Assembly (NCBI GenBank): GCA_031370485.1
Contig: JANMQK010000053.1
Coordinates: 1-22,461, forward strand
Direction: 5' to 3'
Source: JANMQK01 sp031370485
Lineage (GTDB): Bacteria > Acidobacteriota > Polarisedimenticolia > Gp22-AA2
Length of the DNA: 22,461 nucleotides
Part shown: positions 14,121-22,078 of the stretch, piece by piece
How positions within the stretch are numbered: position 1 is the first letter of the stretch
Layout: the number at the start of each line of letters is the position of its first letter
Translations under genes and position numbers: made by a program
Notes under the pieces: generated by a model
What the model was told of the DNA's origin: nothing
The model's database searches: none
Seen by the model: only the letters and a program-made list of their open reading frames with translations

Positions 14121-14639
14121 TCAGCGTCGTCCCGACTCCGGGGCGGCCGCCGGAAGGTTGCGCATGTAGTTGTCCAGAAGCTCGCGATGCTTCGCGTCGT
14201 CCAGGCTCCGGTTGATCAGCCGCTCCGCCGCGCCGATGGCGAGGTCGGCCACCTGGCGGCGGAGCTGCTCGATCGCCTGCTTCTGCTCGTACTGCACCTG
14301 TTTCTTGCCCTGCTCGACCAGGTCCTGCGCCTCCTTGCGCGCCTGCGCCAGGATCTCGAGACGGAGCGATTCGCTCTCGCGCTTGCCCTGCTCGAGGATC
14401 GCCATGGTCTCGCGGCGCGCGTTCACGAGTGTTTCCTGGTTCTTGCGGAGGATCTCCTCCGCTTCCGCGCGCGCCCGCTCGGCCTGCTCGATCGAAGCCC
14501 TGACGGTGCGCTCGCGCTCCTCGAGCACCTGGATGAGCGGCTTCCAGGCAAACCGCCCCAGGAGCGCCGCCAGGATCACGAAGGTGATGACGGTCCAGAT
14601 AATCGTTCCGAATTCCGGGGTGATCAGGCTCGAGCCCAT
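14121..14639 (-). CDS. atpF: ATP synthase F0 subunit b
   Basis: The peripheral-stalk subunit of ATP synthase, 172 residues. A single N-terminal membrane helix (about 12-30, FGTIIWTVITFVILAALLGR) is followed by the conserved FAWKPL motif. A long, highly charged coiled coil (about 36-150, rich in Glu, Arg, Ala and Gln) then links F0 to F1. The C-terminus (AAERLINRSLDDAKHRELLD) is the region that contacts the delta subunit. The ATG at 14639 follows atpE by 12 bp with a weak AGG-type ribosome site. No delta or alpha subunit gene follows; aroB comes next. Only one b-type gene is visible, so the stalk may be a homodimer unless a b' gene lies elsewhere. Confidence 0.96.
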   Translation of the reverse strand: MGSSLITPEFGTIIWTVITFVILAALLGRFAWKPLIQVLEERERTVRASIEQAERARAEAEEILRKNQETLVNARRETMAILEQGKRESESLRLEILAQARKEAQDLVEQGKKQVQYEQKQAIEQLRRQVADLAIGAAERLINRSLDDAKHRELLDNYMRNLPAAAPESGRR

Positions 14640-14651
14640 GGCGGCGCCTGG

Positions 14652-14882
14652 CTACTTCACCGCGAGGAGGATGCAGACCACCTCGGCGAAGAGGGTGACA
14701 CCTTCGATCAGCGCGGCCGCGATGATCATCGTCGTCCGGATCTCGCCCGTCACCTGGGGCTGCCTGGCGCTGCCGTCCATGGCCGCCGCCGCCAGGCGCC
14801 CGATCCCCGCGGCCCCGCCTATGACGGCGAGCCCCGCCCCGATTCCCGCTGCGAAATGCGCCAGTGAATTGCCCAGCTCCAT
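14652..14882 (-). CDS. atpE: ATP synthase F0 subunit c
   Basis: The c-ring proteolipid, 76 residues: two membrane helices joined by the polar loop with the conserved Arg-Gln-Pro (40-42). Helix 1 is Gly/Ala-rich (GIGAGLAVIGGAAGIGRLAA). Helix 2 carries the ion-binding carboxylate Glu60 in AALIEGVTLFAE. The Gln of helix 1 and the Ser/Thr next to the Glu that mark sodium-binding rings are missing, so proton coupling is expected. The ATG at 14882 has a very strong AGGAGG site about 8 bp upstream, as usual for this highly translated subunit. The 109-bp gap to atpB holds two stable hairpins. Confidence 0.96.
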   Translation of the reverse strand: MELGNSLAHFAAGIGAGLAVIGGAAGIGRLAAAAMDGSARQPQVTGEIRTTMIIAAALIEGVTLFAEVVCILLAVK

Positions 14883-14910
14883 ACCCGGTTCCTCCTTGAG
14901 TCCTTTTGGG

Positions 14911-14932
14911 CCGGGCCCGTGCCGGGCTCCGG
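14911..14932. other. GC-rich hairpin in the atpB-atpE gap; terminator-like on the plus strand
   Basis: Arms CCGG-GCCCG and CGGGC-T-CCGG pair with one bulged base around the loop TGC. On the plus strand the hairpin is followed by CGG and five Ts (14936-14940), the layout of a Rho-independent terminator for antisense transcription. On the coding strand it is not followed by Ts and is more likely an mRNA-stabilising or processing structure ahead of atpE. Confidence 0.5.
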
Positions 14933-14956
14933 CGGTTTTTGACGCCTGCCCCGCCA

Positions 14957-14974
14957 GCGCGCCTCCGGGCGCGC
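14957..14974. other. Second hairpin in the atpB-atpE gap
   Basis: A perfect 7-bp stem GCGCGCC/GGCGCGC closes a tetraloop (CGGA on the coding strand), about 18 bp after the atpB stop. There is no T-run on the coding strand, so it is not a classical terminator. It may protect the atpE mRNA from exonucleases or reduce read-through. Confidence 0.5.
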
Positions 14975-14991
14975 CGCGCGGGTCCTCCGTC

Positions 14992-15834
14992 TCAGTGTTG
15001 CGGATGCACCGACATCCCGATGAAAAGCGATGTGAGCATCGTGAAGATATAGGCCTGCAGAAAGGCGACGAGGAGCTCGATCCCGTTGATGAACAGCGAG
15101 AACGGCACCGAGAGCACGGCGCCCACCCATGCTTGCTTCAGGATGAAGACCAGACTGATGAGCGACAGGATCACGACGTGCCCAGCGGTCATGTTGGCGA
15201 ACAGCCGCACGCACAGGGCGAAGGGCTTGGTGAACATTCCCATGAGCTCGACCGGGATCATGATCGGCAGGAGCCAGACGGGCATGCCGGGCGGAACGAG
15301 GTTCTTGAAATGGCCCGCCACGCCGAACTCGCGGATGCCGGCCCATTGGATCATCAGGAAAGCCATCCCCGCGAGGCCGGCCGTGACACCGATGTTGCCG
15401 GTGGCGGTGGAGGCGTAGGGAATCAGGCCGAGGAGGTTGCAGACCAGTATGAAGATGAAGGTGCTCAGGAGGTACGGGACGAACCGATCGCCGTGATGGC
15501 CGATGTTCTTGCGCGCCAGCTCGTCGCGCACGAAGACGACGATCATCTCCAAGACGTTGTGGATCCCGCGCGGGAAGAGCCCGCGCCGGCGGGTGGCCAG
15601 CCAGAGGACCCCCAGAATGACCGCGCTGGCGACCCACATCATCACCACGTGCTTGGTCACAGGAAGCTGCCACGGCCCCAGGTGCAGGGTCGGCAGATGG
15701 ACCTCGCCGACGAACGGCAGCTCCAGGGTCCGCGAGTCGCCAATATGGTGGAAGATGGCAACGCCTGCGTCGTAGGGACCTTCATGGGCGGCACCGTGGG
15801 CCGCTTCGGGCATGCGGTCCGAGACTTCGGTCAT
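14992..15834 (-). CDS. atpB: ATP synthase F0 subunit a
   Basis: The stator subunit that forms the two proton half-channels, 280 residues. A His/Glu-rich N-terminus precedes five or more membrane helices. The essential arginine is Arg210 in FALCVRLFANMTAGH, preceded by IPVELMGMFTKPF, and the last helices carry NGIELLVAFLQAYIFTMLTS with Glu253 and Gln260. YLLSTFIFILVCNLLGLIPY is typical of the family. The ATG at 15834 has GGAG about 6 bp upstream and lies 13 bp after atpI. It is part of the unit atpZ-atpI-atpB-atpE-atpF. Confidence 0.96.
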   Translation of the reverse strand: MTEVSDRMPEAAHGAAHEGPYDAGVAIFHHIGDSRTLELPFVGEVHLPTLHLGPWQLPVTKHVVMMWVASAVILGVLWLATRRRGLFPRGIHNVLEMIVVFVRDELARKNIGHHGDRFVPYLLSTFIFILVCNLLGLIPYASTATGNIGVTAGLAGMAFLMIQWAGIREFGVAGHFKNLVPPGMPVWLLPIMIPVELMGMFTKPFALCVRLFANMTAGHVVILSLISLVFILKQAWVGAVLSVPFSLFINGIELLVAFLQAYIFTMLTSLFIGMSVHPQH

Positions 15835-15847
15835 CGTTTTCTCCGTC

Positions 15848-16228
15848 TCACGCGCCGCTTCCCCCGGCTCCCCGGACCGCTAAGCGGATCTCGAGGATCA
15901 GGAACAGCACATAGAACGCCAGCAAGGCACCCGCGGTCGCGACCACGTCAATCGCGGTCCGCAGCGCCACGTAGACCAGGACCGCGCCGTAAACCATGAG
16001 CCTCGCCAGGATCCCGAAGACCATCGCCCCGAAAAACTGCGTCTGACCCTTGTCGATCGCCCAGGCGGTCAGGAGCAGCCCGCCCAAGGCACCCGCCATC
16101 GCCACCACGATTCCCAGGACCGCTCCCGGGAACACCCCGGGCGGCATCCGTTCCCGCAGCATCCAGCAGGCCGCCACCCCGGCCGCCCCCGTGAGGACAA
16201 CGTACCCGGGCCCGCGGCCGGCCACCAA
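15848..16228 (-). CDS. atpI: ATP synthase subunit I-like membrane protein
   Basis: A 126-residue, very hydrophobic protein with about four predicted membrane helices (for example VFPGAVLGIVVAMAGALGGL, AMVFGILARLMVYGAVLVYV and TAGALLAFYVLFLILEIRLA). Size, topology and position between atpZ and atpB fit the poorly conserved AtpI family, thought to help c-ring assembly or magnesium uptake. Sequence identity to known AtpI is hard to judge by eye, so the call relies heavily on context. The start is TTG at 16228 or the adjoining GTG at 16225, one base after the atpZ stop; the ribosome site is poor, so expression probably depends on translation of atpZ. Confidence 0.7.
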   Translation of the reverse strand: MVAGRGPGYVVLTGAAGVAACWMLRERMPPGVFPGAVLGIVVAMAGALGGLLLTAWAIDKGQTQFFGAMVFGILARLMVYGAVLVYVALRTAIDVVATAGALLAFYVLFLILEIRLAVRGAGGSGA

Positions 16229-16229
16229 T

Positions 16230-16478
16230 CTACGGCCCGCCCGGATGCGGCCCCGGGCCGCCGCCCGGGGGCGACAGCACGATCCGGATGAAATTCACGA
16301 ATCCCGTCGCCATCCCCACGATCAGGCCGGCCAGCAGCAGCCAGGGCCGCGTGTCCAGCTTCCGGTCAAGGATGTACCCTACCCACCCGAGGACCAACAT
16401 CGGCGCCACAAGCATCGTCCCGACCTGCGCGTAGCGCATGGCATCGAGGGTCGACGGTCGTTTCGGCGGCTCGGGCAA
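16230..16478 (-). CDS. atpZ: AtpZ/AtpI family small membrane protein
   Basis: An 82-residue protein with two membrane helices: YAQVGTMLVAPMLVLGWVGY, a short charged loop LDRKLDTRPWLLL, and LAGLIVGMATGFVNFIRIVL. This is the ATPase_gene1/AtpZ pattern found at the head of many F0 operons, where it may act with AtpI. The start is a TTG at 16478 with GGAGA about 7 bp upstream; the first internal ATG, at codon 14, would remove part of the soluble N-terminus. It follows nuoN by 33 bp and precedes atpI by a single base. The Pro/Gly-rich tail (PPGGGPGPHPGGP) is unusual but harmless. Confidence 0.82.
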   Translation of the reverse strand: MPEPPKRPSTLDAMRYAQVGTMLVAPMLVLGWVGYILDRKLDTRPWLLLAGLIVGMATGFVNFIRIVLSPPGGGPGPHPGGP

Positions 16479-16490
16479 TGGCGTCTCTCC

Positions 16491-16506
16491 GCCCCCCTAC
16501 GGGGGC
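16491..16506. other. Small GC hairpin between nuoN and atpZ
   Basis: A 6-bp stem GCCCCC/GGGGGC with a four-base loop lies in the 33-bp gap between the two operon halves, just before the atpZ ribosome site. There is no T-run, so full termination is unlikely. It could act as a mild attenuator or a processing site between the complex I and ATP synthase messages. Confidence 0.35.
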
Positions 16507-16511
16507 CGGGC

Positions 16512-18035
16512 TCATGTCTTCCAGGGCGCCAGCGCCAGGACCGAGGTCCTCGCGAAGCGCAGGATCGGCTGCGGGAAGATCCCGAAGAACAGGGTGAACG
16601 CGATGCAGGCTGTGAGCGCCACCCGCTGTCCCAGCGACCCGGCGAGCCGCCTGTCGTCCTCCGGTTCCCGCATGTACATCATCACGACGATGCGCGCATA
16701 GTAATACAGCGAAATGGCGCTGTTGATCACCGCCACCACCGCCAGCCAGGTGTAGTCCGCCTTCACCGCGGCACCGAAAAGGTACCACTTCCCCACGAAT
16801 CCCGCCGTGGCGGGGATCCCCGCGAGTGACAGCATGAAGACCAGCATGGCGAACGCCGCGAGCGGCGCGCGCCGTGACAGGCCGGCGAAATCGGTCATCC
16901 GATCGCCCACCACGTTCTCCTGCCGCAGCATGATCACCAGCGCGAAGGCCCCGATGTTCACGAAGGTGTAGATCAGAAGGTACAGAATCACGGCCTGCAG
17001 GCCCCATTCGCGGGTCTCGACACTTCCTCCGAGGCCTGCGACGACGAGCCCCATGAGCACGTATCCCGCGTGGGCGATCGACGAGTAGGCGAGCATTCTC
17101 TTCACGTTGTCCTGCAGGATCGCCGCCACGTTGCCGAGCGTCATGCTGGCCACCGCCAGGATGGCCAGGAGAAGCGCCCACTCATGCCCCACCCTCGAGA
17201 AGCTCGTGGTGAACACGCGCGCCAGCACGACGAACGCCGCCGCCTTCGATCCCGTGGAGAGAAATGCCGTCACCGGCGTCGGCGCCCCCTCGTAGGCGTC
17301 CGGCACCCACATGTGGAACGGGACGGCCGCGATCTTGAATCCCAGTCCGACCGTGACAAGGATCACCCCCATCAGGAAGATGGGGGCCATGCCGGACCCG
17401 AGAGCCGTGACCGAGCGCGAGGCGCCGATGAGGCCGAGGTTCGTCGTGCCCGTTGTCGCGTAGACGAGCGACACGCCGTAAAGGAAGATGCCCGACGAGA
17501 ACGATCCCAGCAGGAAGTACTTCAGCGCCGCCTCGTTCGATTTCCTGTTGGACCTGAGGTAACCGACCAGGACATAGAAGCAGAGCGCCATCGTCTCGAG
17601 CGACACGAAGAGCGTCACGAAATCCCCGGCCGATGCCATGAACATCATCGCGACCACTGAGAACAGCACGAGGGCATGGTACTCCGCGGACGGCACACGC
17701 TCGAGAGCCAGGTACCGCGTGGAAACCAGGATCGTGAGGATCGCCGCGATCAGGAAGACGACCTTGAAAAACACACTGAAGGCATCGAGGATGAACATCC
17801 CGTTGAACCCGATCGTCATGTCGGGCACCCGCAGCTCCGCCAGCCCGAGGCGCCAGGGGTACGCGAGGAGGGCGGCGAGGGTCAGCACGCAGGCGAGGAT
17901 CGAGAGTCCGGGAATCCACTTCGTGACCGTGGCGTCCTTCAAGGTCCCCAGCCCCAGGACAAGGACGGCCGAGAGCGCGAGCAGCAGCTCCGGGGAGATC
18001 AGCCGGAGCTGGTTCACGTCGAACAGGACGTTCAT
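16512..18035 (-). CDS. nuoN: NADH-quinone oxidoreductase subunit N
   Basis: An antiporter-like proton-pumping subunit of complex I, 507 residues and about 14 membrane helices. Key features are the membrane glutamate in VSLETMALCFYVLVGY, the lysine in GLGFKIAAVPFHMWVPDAYE with GAPTPVTAFLSTGSKAAAF, AYSSIAHAGYVLMGL, and AGIPATAGFVGKWYLF near the C-terminus. The ATG at 18035 overlaps the nuoM stop (ATGA), so translation is coupled. The same frame stays open upstream into nuoM, but that stretch is a shadow. It is the last nuo gene, followed directly by the ATP synthase genes. Confidence 0.97.
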   Translation of the reverse strand: MNVLFDVNQLRLISPELLLALSAVLVLGLGTLKDATVTKWIPGLSILACVLTLAALLAYPWRLGLAELRVPDMTIGFNGMFILDAFSVFFKVVFLIAAILTILVSTRYLALERVPSAEYHALVLFSVVAMMFMASAGDFVTLFVSLETMALCFYVLVGYLRSNRKSNEAALKYFLLGSFSSGIFLYGVSLVYATTGTTNLGLIGASRSVTALGSGMAPIFLMGVILVTVGLGFKIAAVPFHMWVPDAYEGAPTPVTAFLSTGSKAAAFVVLARVFTTSFSRVGHEWALLLAILAVASMTLGNVAAILQDNVKRMLAYSSIAHAGYVLMGLVVAGLGGSVETREWGLQAVILYLLIYTFVNIGAFALVIMLRQENVVGDRMTDFAGLSRRAPLAAFAMLVFMLSLAGIPATAGFVGKWYLFGAAVKADYTWLAVVAVINSAISLYYYARIVVMMYMREPEDDRRLAGSLGQRVALTACIAFTLFFGIFPQPILRFARTSVLALAPWKT

Positions 18036-19690
18036 CGCGCCGCGGCCTCTTCCGGACCGGCGCCGGGCATCCCGCGGTCCCTCGCGGCCACGCCGGCTTG
18101 CGCCTCGGCAAGTTCTGTCGTGCGCGACGATTCCATCCTCTGCACCATCTCGGTCACCGGGGCTCTCAGGATGTCGAACATCGGCTTTGGATACAGGCCG
18201 ATCCAGACACAGCAGGCGACGATGGGCAGAAGGGTCATCACCTCGCGGAAATCGAGGTCCTTCAGCTTGGCGTTCTCGGGGTTGTCGAGCTTCCCGAACA
18301 TCGTGCGCTGGTACAGCCAGAGCATGTACGCGGCCCCCAGCACGATGCCCAGGGCGCCGCACACGGCCCAGAACTTGCCGCCGATGTGCAACCCTCCGAG
18401 CCAGGGAAAGCTGAAGCCATACTGCCGGGGAATGTCGAAAGCCCCGACCAGGATCGTGAACTCGCCGATGAAGCCGTTCAGCGCCGGGAGGCCGATCGAC
18501 GACAGCATGATAATCATGAACAGCGTGGCGTAGACCGGCATCTGCTTCGACAGCCCGCCGTACTCGGCGATCATCCGCGTGTGGCGGCGCTCGTAGATGA
18601 GCCCCACGATCAGGAACAGCGCCCCGGTCGAGAGCCCGTGGTTGATCATCTGCAGGACGCCCCCCTGGATGCCCGCCACGTTGAGCGCGAAGATGCCGAG
18701 CATGCAGAATCCCAGGTGGCTGACCGAGGAGTAGGCGACCAGCTTCTTCCAGTCCTTCTGGACCATCGCCACGAGGGCGCCGTAGATGATGCCGATGACC
18801 GAGAGGGCCAGCATGTACGGCAGGTAGTGCCGGGTGGCGTCGGGGAGCATCGGCAGGGAGAAGCGCACGAACCCGTAGGTTCCCATCTTCAGGAGAACGC
18901 CCGCCAGGATGACCGACCCGGCCGTCGGCGCCTCGACGTGCGCGTCCGGCAGCCAGGTGTGGAACGGGAACATGGGGACCTTGATGGCAAACCCGACAAA
19001 AAACGCCAGGAACACCCACTTCTGCATGTCGAGCCATTCGGGGTTGCGCAGCGGCCCGAGGACGCGGATGAACTCCGGGATGTCGAAGCTGCCCACTCCC
19101 CCGGCGATGCGGGGGTAGTAGAAGTAAAGCGCCAGGATCCCCAGGAGCATCAGCACCGAGCCCAGAAGGGTGTAGAGGAAGAACTTGATGGCGGCGTAGA
19201 GCTTGCGCGGCCCGCCCCAGATGCCGATCAGGAAGTACATCGGGACCAGCATCGCCTCCCAGAAGACGTAGAAGAGAAAGAAGTCCAGGGAGATGAACAC
19301 GCCAAGCATGCCGGTCTGCAGCGCCAGCATGAAGACGTAGTACTCCTTGACACGATCCGTGATCGCGGTCCACGAGGACAGGATGGCGATGAACCCGAGA
19401 AAGGTGGTCAGCAGGAGCAGGAGCAGCGAGATCCCGTCGATGCCGACGTAGTACTGCGCCCCGATCGACGGGATCCAGCTTACCTTCTGCTCGAATTGGA
19501 ACCCGCCCCGGCCCGTGTCGAACGCAAAGAACAGGGGGACCGAGAGGAAAAAGTCCAGGAGCGCGATCCAGGTCGCGCCGTGGATGAACAGCCTGGTGCG
19601 CTCCTTGGGGAGCAACAGGAGCGCCAGCGCCCCGGCGAGGGGCAGGAAGGTCACGATGGTCAGGATGTGGTCAAAATACCATTGCAGCAT
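18032..19690 (-). CDS. nuoM: NADH-quinone oxidoreductase subunit M
   Basis: A proton-pumping antiporter-like subunit of complex I, 552 residues. It has the membrane glutamate in FYVFWEAMLVPMYFLIG, the lysine in FAIKVPMFPFHTWLPDAHVE followed by APTAGSVILAGVLLKMGTYG, AYSSVSHLGF, INHGLSTGALFL and GLPALNGFIGEF. It is somewhat longer than the E. coli protein (about 510), with the extra length spread over loops and the tail. The C-terminal tail after the last helix is soluble and Ala/Glu/Arg-rich (ELAEAQAGVAARDRG). The ATG at 19690 has GGGAG about 7 bp upstream and follows nuoL by 16 bp. Confidence 0.97.
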   Translation of the reverse strand: MLQWYFDHILTIVTFLPLAGALALLLLPKERTRLFIHGATWIALLDFFLSVPLFFAFDTGRGGFQFEQKVSWIPSIGAQYYVGIDGISLLLLLLTTFLGFIAILSSWTAITDRVKEYYVFMLALQTGMLGVFISLDFFLFYVFWEAMLVPMYFLIGIWGGPRKLYAAIKFFLYTLLGSVLMLLGILALYFYYPRIAGGVGSFDIPEFIRVLGPLRNPEWLDMQKWVFLAFFVGFAIKVPMFPFHTWLPDAHVEAPTAGSVILAGVLLKMGTYGFVRFSLPMLPDATRHYLPYMLALSVIGIIYGALVAMVQKDWKKLVAYSSVSHLGFCMLGIFALNVAGIQGGVLQMINHGLSTGALFLIVGLIYERRHTRMIAEYGGLSKQMPVYATLFMIIMLSSIGLPALNGFIGEFTILVGAFDIPRQYGFSFPWLGGLHIGGKFWAVCGALGIVLGAAYMLWLYQRTMFGKLDNPENAKLKDLDFREVMTLLPIVACCVWIGLYPKPMFDILRAPVTEMVQRMESSRTTELAEAQAGVAARDRGMPGAGPEEAAAR

Positions 19691-19706
19691 CTTCGCTCTC
19701 CCGCGT

Positions 19707-21752
19707 TCAACGCCCTGCCGTGAGCAGGTAGACGCTCACCAGGATGAAGACTCCAAACACCATGGCGGTCGCGTACGACTGGACGATCCCTGTCTGGATC
19801 TTGCCGAACACCCAAGAGAAACCGCGCACGATGTAGCCCGACAGATTCACCAGGCCGTCCACGACATACGTGTCGAAGCCGGCCGAAGTGTACGAGGTTC
19901 CCAGGGTGACGTACCCGGCGGCGTTCACGATCCCGTCAACCACCCACGTGTCAAACCACGCGGACGCACGGCAGAGCCCCCGGTACGGCGCCAGCACGAC
20001 CCTGCCGTAGAACTCGTCCACGAAGTACTTGTTCAGGACCAGCCGGTAGAGCCCTTGCGCGCGCTGCGCCAGCCGAACCGGCATCTCGGGGCGCGCCTCG
20101 TAAAAGACCCATCCGGAGAACAGCCCTGCCAGCGCTATCAGGACCGACACGGCCATCAGCCCCAGTTCGAGACCGCCCGAGGAATGCGCCGCGTGCTCCG
20201 CCGCCAGGGCCGCGGCCCCTTCGGCGCCTGCCCCCTCGAACACGGGAGCCAGCCAGCGCTCGAAGACGTTGAAACCGGGCGCAATGACGTGGGGTATGCC
20301 GATCAGGCCGCCCACGAACGCCAGGACCGCCAGGACCATCAGCGGCACCGTCATCGTGCGCGGCGACTCGTGCAGGTGATGCCGCGCCTCTTCGCTGAAC
20401 CGCTCCTTGCCTCTAAAGACCAGGATGTAGAGGCGCGTCATGTAGAACGCCGTCATGAACGCCCCCGCGGCTCCGACGAACCAGAGGATCGGACTTCGTT
20501 CGAAGGCCCTCCAGAGGATCTCGTCCTTCGAGAAGAAGCCCGACAGGGGCGGGATGCCGGCGATCGCGAACACCGCCACGAGAAACGTGGCGTGCGTCAC
20601 CGGGATATGCCTGTCGAGACCGCCCATTCGGCGGATGTCCTGCTCGCCGGAGAGCGCGTGGATCACCGACCCGGCACCGAGAAACAGGAGTGCTTTGAAG
20701 AACGCGTGGGTCATTAGATGAAACACCCCCGCCCCGAACGCCCCCACCCCGGCCGCCAGCATCATGTAGCCCAGCTGCGACACGGTCGAGTAGGCCAGGA
20801 CCTTCTTGATGTCGTTCTGCGCCAGGCCGATGCTCGCGGCAAAGAGCGCCGTGAGCGCCCCGACCACGGCAACGACCGTCATTGCGAGGGGCGCGGCGAG
20901 GAAAAGCGGCGCCATACGGCAGGTCACGTAGACCCCCGCCGTCACCATCGTCGCCGCGTGGATTAGCGCCGACACCGGCGTCGGCCCCGCCATCGCGTCC
21001 GGCAGCCATACGTAAAGCGGTATCTGCGCCGACTTCCCGCACGCCCCCACGAACAACAGCAGCGCCGCCGCCGTGCACACCCCCGTCCCCAGCGTCCCCA
21101 CCTTCCCCAGGATCCCCTGGATGTCCAGCGTCCCCGCCGTCGAGAACAGAAGCAGCATCCCCAGGAGGAACCCCACATCCCCCACACGGTTCGTGATGAA
21201 CGCCTTCCGCCCCGCGTCCGCGCAGCTCATCCCCGTCCGCTCGTCGAACATCCGATCGTGGTAGAACCCGATCAAGAGGTACGAGCAGAGCCCCACCCCT
21301 TCCCATCCCACGAATACGACGGGAAGGCTCGCCCCCAAAACCAGGGTCAGCATCATCGCCATGAACAGGTTCAGGTAGGCGAAAAACCGCGCGTATGCCG
21401 GTTGAGGCTCGTGCCCCATGTACCCCACCGAGTAGACGTGGATCAGGAACCCGACCCCCGTCACGACGAGGAGCATCACCGACGACAGCGGGTCGAGCGC
21501 GTAGGCCCAGTCGATCGAGACGACGCTCCCGTCGGCCGCGTGCGCCATCGGCATCCAGGTGAAAAGCGTCTGCGTCACCCTCTGCCCGCCGCTTTCCCAC
21601 ACCGCGCCCGCGGACAGCACGAACGACAGCAGCACCGCCGTACAGCCGACCAGGCCCACCGCGCGCCGCGACAGCACCCGCGCCCCCAGCAGGCCGTTCA
21701 CCAGGAAACCGGCCGCGGGCAGAAGCGGCACGAGCCACAGAAGGCCGATCAT
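19707..21752 (-). CDS. nuoL: NADH-quinone oxidoreductase subunit L
   Basis: The distal antiporter-like subunit of complex I, 681 residues. It includes VGWEGVGLCSYLLIGF (membrane Glu), GKSAQIPLYVWLPDAMAGPT with PVSALIHAATMVTAGVYV, AYSTVSQLGYMMLAAGV, THAFFKALLFLGAGSVIHAL and GIPPLSGFFSKDEILW. The C-terminus carries the lateral amphipathic region and a final helix (IQTGIVQSYATAMVFGVFIL). It is longer than E. coli NuoL (613), partly because residues about 599-650 contain a tandem 26-residue repeat beginning FDT(W/Y)VVDG(I/L)VN. The ATG at 21752 has GAGGA about 8 bp upstream, overlapping the nuoK stop. Confidence 0.97.
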   Translation of the reverse strand: MIGLLWLVPLLPAAGFLVNGLLGARVLSRRAVGLVGCTAVLLSFVLSAGAVWESGGQRVTQTLFTWMPMAHAADGSVVSIDWAYALDPLSSVMLLVVTGVGFLIHVYSVGYMGHEPQPAYARFFAYLNLFMAMMLTLVLGASLPVVFVGWEGVGLCSYLLIGFYHDRMFDERTGMSCADAGRKAFITNRVGDVGFLLGMLLLFSTAGTLDIQGILGKVGTLGTGVCTAAALLLFVGACGKSAQIPLYVWLPDAMAGPTPVSALIHAATMVTAGVYVTCRMAPLFLAAPLAMTVVAVVGALTALFAASIGLAQNDIKKVLAYSTVSQLGYMMLAAGVGAFGAGVFHLMTHAFFKALLFLGAGSVIHALSGEQDIRRMGGLDRHIPVTHATFLVAVFAIAGIPPLSGFFSKDEILWRAFERSPILWFVGAAGAFMTAFYMTRLYILVFRGKERFSEEARHHLHESPRTMTVPLMVLAVLAFVGGLIGIPHVIAPGFNVFERWLAPVFEGAGAEGAAALAAEHAAHSSGGLELGLMAVSVLIALAGLFSGWVFYEARPEMPVRLAQRAQGLYRLVLNKYFVDEFYGRVVLAPYRGLCRASAWFDTWVVDGIVNAAGYVTLGTSYTSAGFDTYVVDGLVNLSGYIVRGFSWVFGKIQTGIVQSYATAMVFGVFILVSVYLLTAGR

Positions 21753-21762
21753 CAGGGCTTCC

Positions 21763-22068
21763 TCACCCCTTCATGATGTGGACTTCGTCCACGTTGATGC
21801 TCTCGCGGTTGCGGAACAGGGCAAGGACGACCGCCAGGCCGACCGCGACCTCCGCGGCGGCGACGGCGATATTGAATACGGCGAACACCTGGCCCCCGAT
21901 CTCGTTGAGCTGCCGGCTGAAAGCAATGAAATTGACGTTGGCCGCGTTCATCATCAGCTCGATCGACATCAGGATGATGATGACGTTTCGGCGCGTCAAG
22001 ACACCGATCATCCCGATCGAGAACAGCACCAGGCTGAAGACGAGCACGTGGGCGGGCGGAACGGGCAT
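21763..22068 (-). CDS. nuoK: NADH-quinone oxidoreductase subunit K
   Basis: A small three-helix membrane subunit of complex I, 101 residues. It has the conserved pattern RRNVIIILMSIELMMNAANV (membrane Glu in helix 2) and VFNIAVAAAEVAVGLAVVLA (membrane Glu in helix 3), both on the proton path. The start is ATG 22068 or the ATG directly before it at 22071; AGGAG lies 6 bp before the former. A longer in-frame start at 22104 would overlap nuoJ and add a charged tail foreign to the family. It follows the nuoJ stop by about 10 bp. Confidence 0.96.
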   Translation of the reverse strand: MPVPPAHVLVFSLVLFSIGMIGVLTRRNVIIILMSIELMMNAANVNFIAFSRQLNEIGGQVFAVFNIAVAAAEVAVGLAVVLALFRNRESINVDEVHIMKG

Positions 22069-22078
22069 CATGTGCTCC

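Noticed and set aside
12983..14215. Plus-strand open frame of about 410 codons opposite aroB
   Set aside because: Antisense to a fully conserved AroB with its NAD and metal motifs; low-complexity translation.
18036..19373. Upstream extension of the nuoN frame to 19373, giving a 953-residue protein
   Set aside because: The added part translates to His/Arg-rich nonsense inside nuoM. The family start MNVLFDVNQLRLISPELLLA at 18035 and the ATGA overlap with nuoM fit the true gene.
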